Below, one piece after another: positions 23,976-36,297 of a stretch of 64,000 nt of DNA. The position numbers and the translations under genes were made by a program. The stretch covers positions 11,347,634 to 11,411,633 of the forward strand of contig JALPQD010000016.1 of assembly GCA_023101885.1 (NCBI GenBank), written 5' to 3'. The notes beneath the pieces were generated by a model. That model ran no database searches. It saw only the letters and a program-made list of their open reading frames with translations, and was not told the origin of the DNA. The first letter of the stretch is position 1. Every line of letters begins with the position of its first letter. This DNA comes from Typhlomys cinereus (lineage: Eukaryota > Chordata > Mammalia > Rodentia > Platacanthomyidae).

Positions 23976-25284
23976 CTTTGAAATTTGTGAATTTCATTAA
24001 AGAAAGAAGAATGTTGATTTTGTGAGAGACATGTACCAGTATCATTTACCTTAAGACTTGAACTACTGATTGAAGAATATCTCAGAGCTTTAGAATTTAA
24101 TATATTTTCCATTGTGCTAATCTTATATTATATACTTGGCAATGCATTAAAGGTAGAAGTAATGGCTCATTCTTTATTTCCTCATTTTTGAAAAAAATGA
24201 ACCATAACGCATTTTGTGTTTCAGTTTCGCCCAAGAAACTTCTCTAGTTATGTCTTGTGAGAAGATATAATTAATTTACATGACAAATAACAAAAATAAC
24301 TGCAATGTAACACATGGTTAAGTTAGGTAGTCTTTAAGAGAAAGGTCTCTGGATTAAACTGTCCTCAAAGAAGTAACAGATTTCATCTTCACTTTTGGGG
24401 GAACATAGTCTGTAGTCACAATTCAAAAGAAGACTGTATTCTCTCACAGGATTCTTTTCATGTTCCTTGCAAATGCAGTTAAATTTTTCTAGTGAAAATT
24501 CTGAGACATGCTCATGTTCATATGTCTTGTTTTCATTAGAGACATCTGTATTTATTAATGATGTGGTACTTAGGTGATACATAAACTGATATTACTCAAA
24601 AAGGGCTTCAATCAAACAATGTCATACAGGAAAGAAACTTAATATTCTCTTGATATTTAAAGGCACAGAAAAGTCTTGGGGAATATAATATGATAAAAAT
24701 TAAATAAAGTATTAGATATAGAAAAATCTCTAGGTCAATATAAACACAATTATTTAGGAGAAAAAAATAGAAGCTGACTTCTTTAACTGGGTACCAACTG
24801 TGTTGGATTTTCAAGTTAGAGAGTCAAGAAACAAGTATGTCCTCATGAGCAGATGGAAGGTCCTTCCTTTCATTTACCTAGTATTGTCTTCACAGACCCT
24901 CAAACGCTGTGTGCAACTTCTGAAGAAGTAGCTACTAAATATGTGTGTCCATGAAGAACAGGTCAAACTTGGACAGGGTTTCTTGATAATCTCAGGTGGA
25001 GATCTCAGTCACAGTAAGAGCTTTTTGACATAGCTGCCAAAGTGTTAACATGCATGCTGTTTCTAAGTAATACACAAGAAAAGCTTCACTTATGCTAGAG
25101 AGTGTATCTTCCTGAGAATTATTTGATTTGAGAAGCCATCATCTAAAACAATGCTTGCAAGGATTTCTGTTGTTTGCATTGAGGACATAGAATTACCTGC
25201 CATACCACACTTCAAAAATGTGGACTGACCAGCAAACTGTAGTGGAGGTTTTGCTTTTCATCGTTTATATCATCCATGACTCAA

Positions 25285-25400
25285 GAGACATTGCTTGAGC
25301 CTTACCCCAGGAATATTGAATCAGAACCCCTCAGGCAAAGACACAACATTCTGCAAGTTCTATAGGTTGTTGTGTGACTCGGTTGCAAGTTCAATGTTGC
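25285..25400. mobile_element. Possible MER5-type (hAT) fragment
   Basis: CCTTACCCCAGGAATATTGAATCAGAACCCCTCAGG followed about 70 bp later by TGTGACTCGGTTGCAAGTTC has the flavour of MER5/Charlie non-autonomous DNA transposons. It is diverged and the terminal inverted repeats were not found. Confidence 0.3.
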
Positions 25401-25439
25401 TGCAGGAAAAACAAATGAACAAATGTATGGGGCACCGAG

Positions 25440-25660
25440 AAGGATCAACAAGTAAGTCACCTGATGTCAATCCTGGCATTCCAAATTCAATCCTCAGAAG
25501 TCCACATAGTGGAAGAAAAGAATTAACCTCCAAAAATGGTGTACTCTGACCTTCTACCTTGTGCCATGAAATGTGTTCTCTTAATTGCTGTCCTCTCTCC
25601 CTTTGTCTGTCTCATAAATTAAAAAAACTATTTTTTAAAATTTAAGGAAAGTTGGATGCT
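25440..25660 (+). mobile_element. B3-like SINE, plus strand, degraded
   Basis: AATTCAATCCTCAGAAGTCCACATAGTGGAAGAAAAGAATTAACC, TACTCTGACCTTCTACCTTGTGCCATG and an A-rich TAAATTAAAAAAAC end follow the rodent B3/B2 pattern (TTCGATCCCCAG...CCACATGGTGGAAGGAGAGAACTGACTCC...CTCTGACCTCCACA). The head is lost or unrecognisable. Confidence 0.6.
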
Positions 25661-28600
25661 TACAGTTTATATCATTAAATAGTAAAGGTTTGATTACAGA
25701 ACTCAAGCCATACTAAGTACACAATGTACTGGGAAGAAAGTACTAAAATGGAAACTTTAAGTCAATTTGCAATTATCAAGTAGATTGTCTAAGATTTGGA
25801 GATGAGCCATGTTTGAATGTACATTTTATTTTAATATATATTACATTTTCTGGGCATTTTACATAAGTGTAGATGCTTGGTAAATCACTTGAAGATTATT
25901 ATACCATCAAAATTTATTGATACCCATATTAAGCAGACAATATGTTTCATTGGTGCCATAGTATCTGAATACACTTTTACTTTAAATAGTACATGAGAAA
26001 GAAGAGATTTATTTAAATAAATGCGCCTATTAAAAGGTATTTCATAGGAATATGAGTAAATGGCAAGTAGAAATCACAAGTTTCTACTGATAGCACTGTG
26101 AATTCTGGTGACTTTTATAATAAACAATTTTTATGGAAAAATATAAAAATCTGAAGATGTTATAGATGTTCATCTTTCAATATAACTTCTGTATTTATAA
26201 ATTATTTACAAACGAAATATCTAATGTCTGATTTGTGAAAAAATATTTAATTTCAATGAAAGTTGAATAAATTTGGTGACTGTCTATGTGTATGTATGTG
26301 TAACTCTTTAAAAAGTAAACAAAGAATCACTGGAATTATGTTTAGTGATGAAATGAATTCTATGATTGTGCTTAAATCCCAGAGGAACTAACTTTTTCAT
26401 TTCTTGAGCTATAGACTTTAAATGAAAGACCATTTAAGATGTGACACTGAACTACAATTTGATAATACATGCCAAATTTTAATTCTGCCTTTCAAAAGAA
26501 TCACTGATTACAGATGAACTATATTCAATAACTCACTGAGATTATTTTAACTGTGACTAAAGTTTATCTTGAACAACCTTAACATCAATTTGAATATTGA
26601 ATAACAGTACCAGATGTGTCATTAACAATTGTTTAAATGTCAAACAGCCAACAAATGACATATTACATGGATCTGGTCTGTTAATAAGTTTAATAGTACA
26701 ATGGGATCTATTGGAAAATCTGCAATGTGTTCTTGTACATGATATGCATTGATTTAGTCTTAAGTCCCAGAGAAAAGAATATATGAAATCATCCCTTTTT
26801 TATCCTGAGATGACAAGGTCTGGCCCATAGCAACCACTTAATAACTATTGAATAAATGAATTGTTGGGAACATTAATAAATAAATGATGTCTGGTACATT
26901 TTTATAGCATCGCTAAACCTTATAGTGCCTAAAGAAATCAAAATCGGGGTACCTATCAATGTATCAAGAATGCTGCATATCATGTTTCATCCTAGACATA
27001 TCTCATTACTAACTAGCTCTACCATTCTTACCATTAATCCCACTTGACCCCAAGTTTTCTGACTTTCATACTTTCCATGCATCCCTTTCAGTTTAACTGG
27101 ACTTGGACTTTTATATTTTGAAGAAAGTATAAGGATGATACTTTTCATAACCTTTGCTTCAAAAGCAACATGGTTCCCTGTTGATTCTAAAATTAACAAC
27201 CATATTAACAATTATGAATCATAGCACTCTCCATATTTTGGGCAAGGTAACAAACAAACTTATGTGTTGCAACTTCTGGAATATACTTCTTGACCAACAG
27301 AAAAGTGTATTTTACTTCCAAAAAAAGATTATACCATGAAAGTCATTGGACATCTACAATTAAAACACATTGTATCTCAGGAAATGTGAAGCTTCATTGT
27401 GTTAATCATGTCACAGTCATATTATTAAAATACAAAAGGGGTCAGTCAGCATGGCTCTTTTCTTTCTCTCGATTCTCTTTTCTCCAGTTTATTTGATGAA
27501 TCAATTTTAATGAAAAATTTTGCCTATTTCTTATAGTCATAGTTTTTAACTAGGGAAAGAAAGAATGAAATATAAAGAGGCTTTGTATGGGTCTTTGATG
27601 ATGTTTCTATATACACATATGTATAAAATCTGTTGTCTTTATCAGATATCTATGATGATTTTAATCAATAAAGCAGAAAAAGTAGATTCACAGCTACTTT
27701 CTAAATGAGGGGCTTTAATTTCTGCATAAAAGTAAAAATTATTTTAGAATGATCACAATTAAAGGAAAAGTAAAGAGGAAAAGTAGGTATCAAAGAATTT
27801 ATGGTGATGATCCAATCACATCACAGCCATGCAATACAGCTTAATTTTAAAGCATCAACTTAAGGGATATTGTCATACTATTTGGAATAATTTGCAAAGA
27901 AATCCAGTCTTTACCAATACATTAACTTTTCTACTCACTCACAGTTTCTTGTTTATTCCATGACATTTTTTTTTAGTAGAGGTGAGAGAAATGGCATTGC
28001 TCCAAAGATTTGAGGCAGTCCTTCAGAGCTTAGGGCACAGAGATAATAAATATCACAGACAGATAAAGCCCATGTATCTTTCATACACAGTGGAGTTTTG
28101 AGTCATTTGGGTACATATTTGGGGGTTTTACCTTCTTAAATTCAAAATATTTTTATTTTAAAAAGAAGACTCTGGTTTTTTGCCACCTCATCATTACAGA
28201 CTTTAAGCTAAATAATATGCAGCAATGTTTTCTGAATGATATAATGGCATAAAGCTGAACTTCTTTCACTTGTTCTGCTTACTATATCAGTTTGCTGATC
28301 TTGCATGTTTTGTACATCCCTGAAACAATCAATATTAACAATAGACCAGCCTTTTATTATGGAGCTTTATGAATATTTAGATAGGTGATTTCCATTAACA
28401 AGGTAAAATCAAGTTTCAGTTTAGCTTAATATCTCATCAGTCTATTCAATATTCCTTCTTCTCCACCTACCAAATTATTTCCTGAATGGAATGTGTGCCA
28501 GTGACTTCTAGTGATGATGAACACCAGTCTCTAAGTTGACTTGAGTCCCATAGTCTATTCTTAGAAAAGACAATTATGTGTGTGGGCCCTTGTAATAACT

Positions 28601-28801
28601 AAGTATATTTCTATCTTCTGAAGTAAATTTGAAATATTTTCAGTTGACAGTATGAAAGTCAAGTGGTATATCATCCATCTGGATATTTACATGCCTTTAA
28701 CAATGCAAAGAGAAATTTAGAATTATACAAAACTAACTTACAGGAATGCTTTTGAACTTTGTTCAGTTCAGTGTTTCTCAACCATATTCAATAACAGCCC
28801 A

Positions 28802-28804
<3 letters not shown>
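25661..28804. other. Intronic DNA, sparse remnants
   Basis: AT-rich. 26805-26868 (GGTCTGGCCCATAGCAACCACTTAATAACTATTGAATAAATGAATTG) resembles an L2/MIR 3' tail. The remainder shows no recognised element, and the short open frames at 26987-27496 overlap one another on both strands. Confidence 0.5.
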
Positions 28805-28854
<50 letters not shown>

Positions 28855-28894
28855 CACACACACACACGCGTGCGCGCATGCATGCACACACACA
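28805..28894. repeat. (CA)n microsatellite with CG/TG interruptions
   Basis: A long CA run interrupted by CGCA and a GCGTGCGCGCATGCATGCA block, a strongly alternating purine-pyrimidine (Z-DNA-type) sequence. Confidence 0.95.
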
Positions 28895-31800
28895 TTATTA
28901 AACCACATTACAATCTCCATTGGATTAGGAGTGTAGAATTTGTAAGATTTAGGTAGTATGCCTTACTATATGTAGATAACACAAGAAAATAACTAATCCA
29001 CAAATCCACATGATGTTTTTACAAGAACAAAAACTGATTTCTTCCTCCTTTTTGGCAAATAAAATGCTCATAATTAATCAGAATATCTGTTCTAATATAG
29101 TTGACCAATTATCCTATGTTATATTGACCATTCAGGAATCACTTATGGAGTGTTATTATAGACCAATTTACCATGGTATAAAAGTAACAGTAAAACATAA
29201 AGAATATAATACTAACAAGGAATATTTTGTTTTTGTATTTAACATTAATTATAATGTATGCAGGTTTCCTCTCCTTTATTCTACAATGGTTTTGAATCAG
29301 ATGTGAGTTCAGATGTTTCGCATATTTTGGAATATTCAGTCACATAATGAAATATTTTAGAGATGGGACCCAGGTTGAAACATGAAATTCATTTGTATTT
29401 CATATGTACCTATAAACACAACTTGAAGGTAATTTTACATATTGCATTAGATTTGTCTATTTTCTGATACATTTTGTTAGTAGCTCTGGGAATTAAATAT
29501 AGGGACCGCTTCATGATCAGTTTTGACTGGGTTTTTACTCTGAACTTATTGCTGGGTCCAAGGATGAAATTTTCTACTCACAGCATCATATTGCAAGTTG
29601 AAATGTTTTGTGCTTTACAGCAGTTTATATGTAGAATTTTCAATTAGAGTTGTACAATCTATAATTAATTTCTTCAGGAATATATATACACACTTGGAAG
29701 TTGGAAACAGATTTGGGGCTTTATCTATACCTACAGAGTGACTTCTAGACTATACTAGGTTATATGAAAAGGTGTTTCAAAAATAAAAACCATGTCTCTA
29801 TCTGTTCTATATCATTTGTATCTATTTATGTATGCATGCATTTTCTGTTTCTTGATCCCTAATATATGAGCATTTAGTTTTCATATATAAGCTCTGGGTC
29901 ACAAACCTGTAAATGAGTAGGGTATGACTTACACTTATATATACATTGATATTCTTCCTACTTTAAATTGTTCATATTTTTTCACTTATTCCTTGCCCTT
30001 CTGTCAAACTCATAAAAATCATTCTTCTCTTAGTGATTATCTTGAAATAAGTTTTCCTCATATAACTTCTTTAAACTTCCACTAATTCATCTTACTCCGC
30101 CCTCCATAAAGTGAAAATAGTATTTCATGTATTTTGTTGAGGTCATCAATTTCGTTTTAAAATCAATCCTGCCTCCCTCTTGTGTATGCAGATATATTGT
30201 GAATGATTCCTGCTGGCAGGAAAGTTAAAATTAAATCTTCTATATTTACTGCTTCACAGGTGTTATAATATGCCATAATTCCATTTTATTGTTTCACATT
30301 TATTAGAAAAGACCCACAGAAACTGAGAAATAAAGAAAGAAAGTCACGAACTCATTCATTTCTTGTGTTTATCAAAGGATAATTGTCTTTCCCTTTCTTC
30401 TGAAGTTTTATTTTCTTTAATCTAAGGTTTCATGAAATGTTTTTGAGTAAAGCATTGATATTCTTCAGTGTTGAATCTTTTTCTTTGAAAGCAGTGTTCA
30501 CTCTGATTCAGAATCATATTAACCTATGGCTATTTTTCTGGTAGGTGTATGACACAGAAATGGATTTTAGAAATTCTGCCTCCTTTAGAAGCACTATAAA
30601 TTCCCAGCAACTGCAATGATGTTGCCATGTTCCCAGCTGATTGGGGGGCATCTTTGCCACTCTTGAATGTCTTATGCAAAACCTTGATCTGCCATTTTTC
30701 AGGTTCATCCTTCATATCTATGCAATGTGCTCCCAAACACCAAATACCCAGTGTAACAGTGTTGATTACTTGTTAGAATCTTATATCTATTTCCCTGCAT
30801 ATAAGAAAACAGGGTCATTGGTTACTTCTCTGTTTCCATTGCCAACATTTGAGATGAGGGTTACAGTTGCCTGGATGCTCTTCCTGTTTTGTCAGGTATT
30901 TGTGACATGTGATATATAATCTCATTTATTATCCTGTGCAGAAGGCTTGAGATATGATTCTCTCTCAAATCAAGTTCATGCTTTTTACACTTGGCCTTAT
31001 ATGCCTTAAATATAAAACCTGAAAACTCTCTCTGTGCAGGTTTTTTGAACATGCTCATGTTGCTGACTAGAACGTTCCATTCACACCTAGTCATTTCTTG
31101 TTTTTTTTTCTAGTTTCAGCTACAATGACATCTAATACAAAAGTAATTTCCTCTGACAATACTATTTATTAGATTCCCCACTTTCTCTTTCTTCTCCTCT
31201 GCCTACTTGCTTAAATGTTTATTTCAGTCTAATTTTCAAAAGTGTAAATTATATGATTGGTTCTTTCTATGGTTTATGTTTTCCTCATTAAGCTTCACAA
31301 GAATACCTTATTCCTTTCATATGTTTCCCTAAATCATATTTTTCATCTTATAGATGCACGATAAATATAGTGCAATAAATAAATGAACAATTTTGTTGAA
31401 GAGGTTACTACGTATATTGTGTCTGAGAGTAAAGAAAGTGTTTCCATGGTAATGCCTGAGAATGTATGATTTTAAACTTTTTTTTCGTTATTGGTTGAAA
31501 TGAATTAGAAACTTGATTCCAACATGTGTGAATATATTTTATGTAGCAGTTATGCTATACAGATGTAATCAAATATCTGGGTAAGTATGTGCTAGAGAAT
31601 AGTGATAGTCTATTAAAAGTCTATTAATAATTCAAATGACTGAAGTGTTGGCAAGATATAGATGAGATTCATGAAGGTGAACCAAAATATTTTTGTTATG
31701 TTTTGTTCTTTTTATGATTCAGACATAAAAGTTTCACACTAAAGAGCAGATATCAGCTAGAATAGATTGTGGTGATGCTCAGAGTATAATCCATTAGATT

Positions 31801-33460
31801 CATTATCAAGAATGGATGATTTATTTGATAAAGAAATAAAAGGCAGGAACAGTGTGTTATCTAAGTAACTTTCAAATACTAAACTGGGGATATTGATGGA
31901 AACCTGAAGAAACAATAATCAGTTTAGTCGTTGGCTAAGGAACTATTGAGATCAGTTGCCTTCAATCTGGATAAACCAAGCAAAACATTAGTGTATCAGA
32001 TAGATAAAAGCCCATGAAATCACATTAAAGAAATCAAATGCAGAACATAGCCAACACTGTCACAGGTCTACAATGTTGTTTCACATAAGGTTCTGAACAT
32101 GGTGTGGTGACCTTGCTGGGAGAAGAAATAGGGTTTCCCCACTTGTTACCTGCTCCTTCATCTGTCCAGCCACATTCCCAATGTCTTCAGGCAGAATCTG
32201 GTCTATTTCAAGGTGACTCCTTGCCAGACAAATGTTTTCTGTCCCAGGTGGAGCTTTTCCTTCATTAGAAGACTTTGCATGTGGTGGCTCCATCTCCCAA
32301 CCTTCCCTCAGCCCCTTTTCCATACAGGGAAATTGAAATAATTTCTTACTAATAGATCATTTATAAATTAGACACAAATGTTTCTATGATGACAACAGGC
32401 TGATTGTTAGGTAATTTGAACTACTATTTCTTGTGTCTATTCAAAACCTAACATAAATTGGTGTTCACCCAATACCTACTACTAACTCTCTCAGAAATAT
32501 GAACTCACATACATTTGTGAAAAATGAAATACCATTGTTATTTTTGTCTGGGGATTGGAAGAGTATAAGTGAAAAGTCCTTTTTCATCTGTCATATTAAA
32601 TTAATAGCCAAGCGATTGGTAGGTCACTCTATCAGACCTTGAATTAGGGTCTATAAATATATACCATCTACAATCATGTGATTTAAGACAATTTATCTGT
32701 AGCTATTGGACATTATACTTCGATAAGTAAAGTAGTAATCCAAATTCATTACATTAAAATTTAATTATTAAAAAGGATTATTTAAAAATAATTTAATCCA
32801 AAAAGAATCCTGTTGATTTGTGTAATGGACTGAGATCTCTAGCTGTTTGTGACAGTGATTGTTACTGTCTTAAAGAAAGTAATTCAAGACATGGCACCTT
32901 TTGCTTCATATAATTTAGGTGACCATAGAAGTAGCTGTAATTTACAATTTTACTTCCAAAGTATACTTATAACTCTTTTAACAAGATTCACTGTGAACTG
33001 GAGATCATTACCCAAATCTTACGAAGTTGCCTTCCTTTTTTCCTTCTTTTAAATTCTGGTTGTCTTTGCATGAAGAGCATTCTGCAGAAAGGAATATGTT
33101 GCAATAGACTCATTATGCTAATGTTGATATTGGATATCCTTTGTGAAATGTCAAAGACCTTCTCAAATATGCCCTTGCATTTCAAGCTATTTATACAGTA
33201 TCTAAGATCTTGTCTTGTATGTTTGTTTGCTTTGCATAAGATTTTCATTGGCAAAATATTCAAGTAAGTTTATTCCATTTAGAGTAACTATGAAATCAAG
33301 ACTTTCCAGACAAACACTTCCTTTCTGTGACTACTGCATAAGAAACATTAATTGTTGAAGATTGAGATACCTATTAATTTAGTAATCATTCATTTTATAT
33401 TGATTATTTTCATGTTACTATGATTACCATAGAATGTATTCAAATTTCAAAATGAGCAAC
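28895..33460. other. Intronic DNA, nothing confidently recognised
   Basis: AT-rich. Three places have longer or more balanced frames: plus 29010-29306 (98 codons), minus 30514-31094 (two separate frames) and minus 32081-32323 (80 codons, higher GC). None matches a family I know, and none has splice-flanked exon structure. They are noted under findings or rejected items. Confidence 0.5.
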
Positions 33461-33519
33461 CATTCACATGCTTATTAGAGCAATGTTTATCATTCACATG
33501 ATTACTTGAGCAATGTTTA
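33461..33519. repeat. Tandem duplication, 29-mer x2
   Basis: CATTCACATGCTTATTAGAG... at 33461-33489 is followed one base later by CATTCACATGATTACTTGAG... at 33491-33519; both end CAATGTTTA. They match at 26 of 29 positions by eye. Confidence 0.9.
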
Positions 33520-33628
33520 AAGGTACATTTTAGGCAGACCTGGCACAATTCTAATTGCAGCAGATCTGGTCTACATTCTTAATTCTTAGCCTGGGCTAAA
33601 TAGCAAGATACCTTCTAAAGAAAAATAA

Positions 33629-33629
<1 letters not shown>

Positions 33630-33676
<47 letters not shown>
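33630..33676. repeat. (TATC)n tetranucleotide microsatellite
   Basis: About eleven uninterrupted TATC (GATA) units, following AAAAATAAAT and preceding AT-rich DNA. Confidence 0.95.
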
Positions 33677-34602
33677 ATTATTAGTTAAATGTTACACTAT
33701 TTAAATCATATATTATTTAAATTAAATAATGTAATTCAAATATTGAAATTATATATATATATATACACTCTGAAAGTTAACACCATATGGTATAGATAGC
33801 AATGCAAATAATTTTGGCAAATGTTATATACAAAAATGACATATCTAAGCATTAAAAATAGCTATAAATAATATAAGCAATCCATTATGAGCACTGGCTA
33901 ATACAAATGGTTCAACAAGTACTTTAGGAAAGTTGTCTAAACATAATTATTCGCCTCATCAATAAACCTCAAGTTCAAAAAACAATGCTAAAGGAAGAAT
34001 AATCTTTTCATGGAAATAATAGCCCATTAAACACTCTGAAACCCATAATTAGTGACATGATGCAGAGGTCACATATACAAGAAAAGCATTTTTTTACAAA
34101 GAAATCCATTGTGATTTGTTAAAAAATCATAAAACGAAGAATCAACTTTTTATTTGCATCTTGCATAGAATAGGTAAGGAAGACAATTGCACTTTTTTTT
34201 GAAAGATAAGAGCTGCAGAAAAAAATCATTAAAACCTTAGAAACAGTCAAAATTCCACAGGGTAAAACTCCAGTTCCTTGAGATCCAAACAGCATGCTTG
34301 TCGATATCACTAGTGAAGCCAATATTCAGTGTGTGAAATGTTGATGTCATTGACCTTCTTAACTTGTGTGATGAGTTCTGCATGCTCGATGAAGATTTAT
34401 TTAACTTCTAATGTATTTGTCAGATTCTCTGTGATATAAAAATGTCCAGGTTTATCTGTGATTGGCTACATAATCCCAGCAATTTTCAGGTCCACATAAC
34501 AACTTTATCCTTGAAACTGACCTGCCATACTTTGATCAAAAACTTTTTTACCAACTGCCAAATATGCCAAATACTATTTAATGGCATTGTACATCTGTGT
34601 GT

Positions 34603-34628
34603 GCACACACACACAAACACACGTGCAT

Positions 34629-34672
<44 letters not shown>

Positions 34673-34673
34673 A
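34603..34673. repeat. (CA)n microsatellite, interrupted
   Basis: CA runs split by AAACACACGTGCATGC. The reading frames across it on both strands are repeat artefacts. Confidence 0.95.
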
Positions 34674-35379
34674 TTCCATTCCTCACAGGATCATAAAGAT
34701 GTTTGAAATATATGCTTCTTACAGGGAAAATCCATGGGATGAAATTTTGTATATCTAATGTATCCAGATAGACATGAATCTAATTTTGGAATAGGAAGAT
34801 AAAAGTATATTGGATCTAATGTTGGATAATTTTCTAAAGACCAGACCTAATTTTTATTAGAGTTTAGGCTTTTGTTTATGTTATATGTATGTTTCATATT
34901 TTGGTTATTATTTAAAAACCCTGCTAGACTTTGAGGCATATGAAAATCAATTGGGAGAATTTGCCCATTGCTTCATGGGCAGATGACATGTACATTCTTT
35001 GTAATAATCAAGCAAGAGAACAGAAGTACTGAGCTATTCCTTTCTTTAGGGGAAAAGGAAAGAAATCTGGCTCTTGTCAGGTAAGCTGCTTGGCAAATAG
35101 TAAGTTTAATTCCTAACACCCACGTGAGGCACAAGAATAGCTAGATTAACAACTCCAGTGTCATGCTGTCAGCTGCTGTTTATTTAAATTAAAATGTCAC
35201 CATCCAGAAATAAATTAGGAAGTTGGGAAATGATAAATTTCTTAAACATACAGTACTTTGGCACCTTGTAAAATAATTCTATTACATTTATGGTTTTGCA
35301 GAACTTTACACAGGCTACTTCCATTTGACATTTAGAGGTATAGCAGTTTTTTTTATTTTGTTCTTGCAGTTTTAATTCT

Positions 35380-35560
35380 ACGGTTTTTTAATCCCCTTCT
35401 TCATTCCACCCTTCCCCTCCCCGTTTTACTAGCGCTCTCCCTCCCCCTGCCTCTCTCCTTCTTTCCTTCCTTTTATCTCTCTTCACTCTCTAAATTACTT
35501 CACACCTCCTCCCCCTCTTTTACTCTCTCTCTTCTCTGTTCTTCTACACATGAATAAAAT
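35380..35560. repeat. Pyrimidine-rich tract, possible old L1 3'-UTR end (minus)
   Basis: A C/T-dominated stretch (CTTCCCCTCCCC, CTCTCCCTCCCCCTGCCTCTCTCC, CCTCCTCCCCCTC) preceded on the left by a T-rich run. On the minus strand this would be a G/A-rich block followed by an A-rich tail, as at L1 3' ends elsewhere in the window. The diagnostic L1 end motif was not found here, so the family is uncertain. Confidence 0.35.
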
Positions 35561-36112
35561 TATTTCCCCTTACATTTACATGTGCTATGTTTTCTTCTTT
35601 TATTTTGCTTTAATTTTCCCTATATGTTTTATACAAGACTCATCACTATATCACGAGAAAGTACTTTAAAAGCCTGTCTGAAATCATCTAGTACTTATCT
35701 AAATATAGCTACACTTGTTCAGATTGCTGTATTCACTTCCTCAAAAGTCCTGTTATGACTGCTCTTCCTAGAGTCCACTGTAATGAATTACCCTTACTTT
35801 CAATATAAAACTTGAATCTTTGTTTTCCATGAGTTTTTTGCACACTTCCTGTCATCTGAAAGTTAAAATGCACACTCCTGCACTCTAGAACAATTCCCAG
35901 CCATCACCCACACCCAGTGCATTTTGAGACAGAGATTTAGCTGTGGGTTCATAGTACAGCAGATTGTTCCACATTCAGGAGCCAATTTAATCATAAGTAA
36001 GAATAAAATTAACATGTGAGGAAGAAAAATCTTCCCTTCTGTCCCATTTAGACGAGGCCCATGCCTGTGACTTTGAAGATCATAACTGAGCAAAGGCACT
36101 CGCTACCACAGG

Positions 36113-36175
36113 TTAATAAGATAGGAGACAGTGGCAGACAAACATTTTCAGCATTAACAACATGGAGATATTTAC
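36113..36175 (-). other. Cdh8: Open read-through after the 122-bp exon (possible short-isoform tail)
   Basis: If the donor after the 122-bp exon is not used, the cadherin frame stays open for 20 codons into the intron ([20 protein letters not shown]) and stops at TAA (36115-36113). The product would end at the EC4/EC5 boundary and lack the transmembrane and catenin-binding parts. I recall reports of short cadherin-8 transcripts truncated near the start of EC5, but cannot verify them here. No transcript evidence is available in the sequence itself. Confidence 0.35.
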
Positions 36176-36297
36176 TTGGCCGGGTTTTCCATTTTCACAC
36201 AAAAATGCCTCATATTCGGATGCGAACTCAGGGGCGTTGTCATTGACATCCAGCACTTTAATAGCAACAGGCACTCGTGATATCTGACTGTGGTTCC
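36176..36297 (-). CDS. Cdh8: Cadherin-8, 122-bp internal exon (EC4 end to EC5 start)
   Basis: Minus-strand exon preceded by the strong pyrimidine tract and acceptor TTTTCCTTCCCATAG and followed by donor GTAAATATC. Its 122 bp is the canonical length of this exon in type II cadherins. The first two bases (GG) complete a split codon, inferred Arg (AGG), then 40 full codons follow, beginning [20 protein letters not shown] and ending [17 protein letters not shown] (residues 15-24) is the calcium-binding DxNDNAPxF linker closing EC4; E34 of CEN belongs to the EC5 entry. NHS (1-3) is an N-glycosylation sequon. The frame joins exactly (phase 0) to the exon at 22834-22951. The combined peptide fits cadherin-8 among type II paralogs. 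The preceding exon is not in the window. Confidence 0.94.

Larger units (their letters stand above)
22952..36175 (-). other. Cdh8: Cdh8 intron between the 122-bp and 118-bp exons
   Basis: A 13,224-bp intron bounded by a consensus donor (CAA/GTAAATATC on the minus strand at 36175) and acceptor (TTTTATGTTGCAG ending at 22952). It is a phase-0 intron: the upstream exon ends on a complete Gln codon and the downstream exon starts on a Val codon. The stretch just upstream of the acceptor has only a modest pyrimidine tract. The intron is poor in recent transposons. Confidence 0.9.

Noticed and set aside
30514..31094. Possible processed pseudogene from adjacent minus-strand frames rich in Lys
   Set aside because: I tested it against HMG-box, ribosomal and histone patterns by eye and found no convincing match; there is no poly(A) tail or flanking duplication.
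33461..33676. CRISPR-like or satellite array
   Set aside because: Only a two-copy tandem duplication and a simple tetranucleotide microsatellite; the genome is mammalian.
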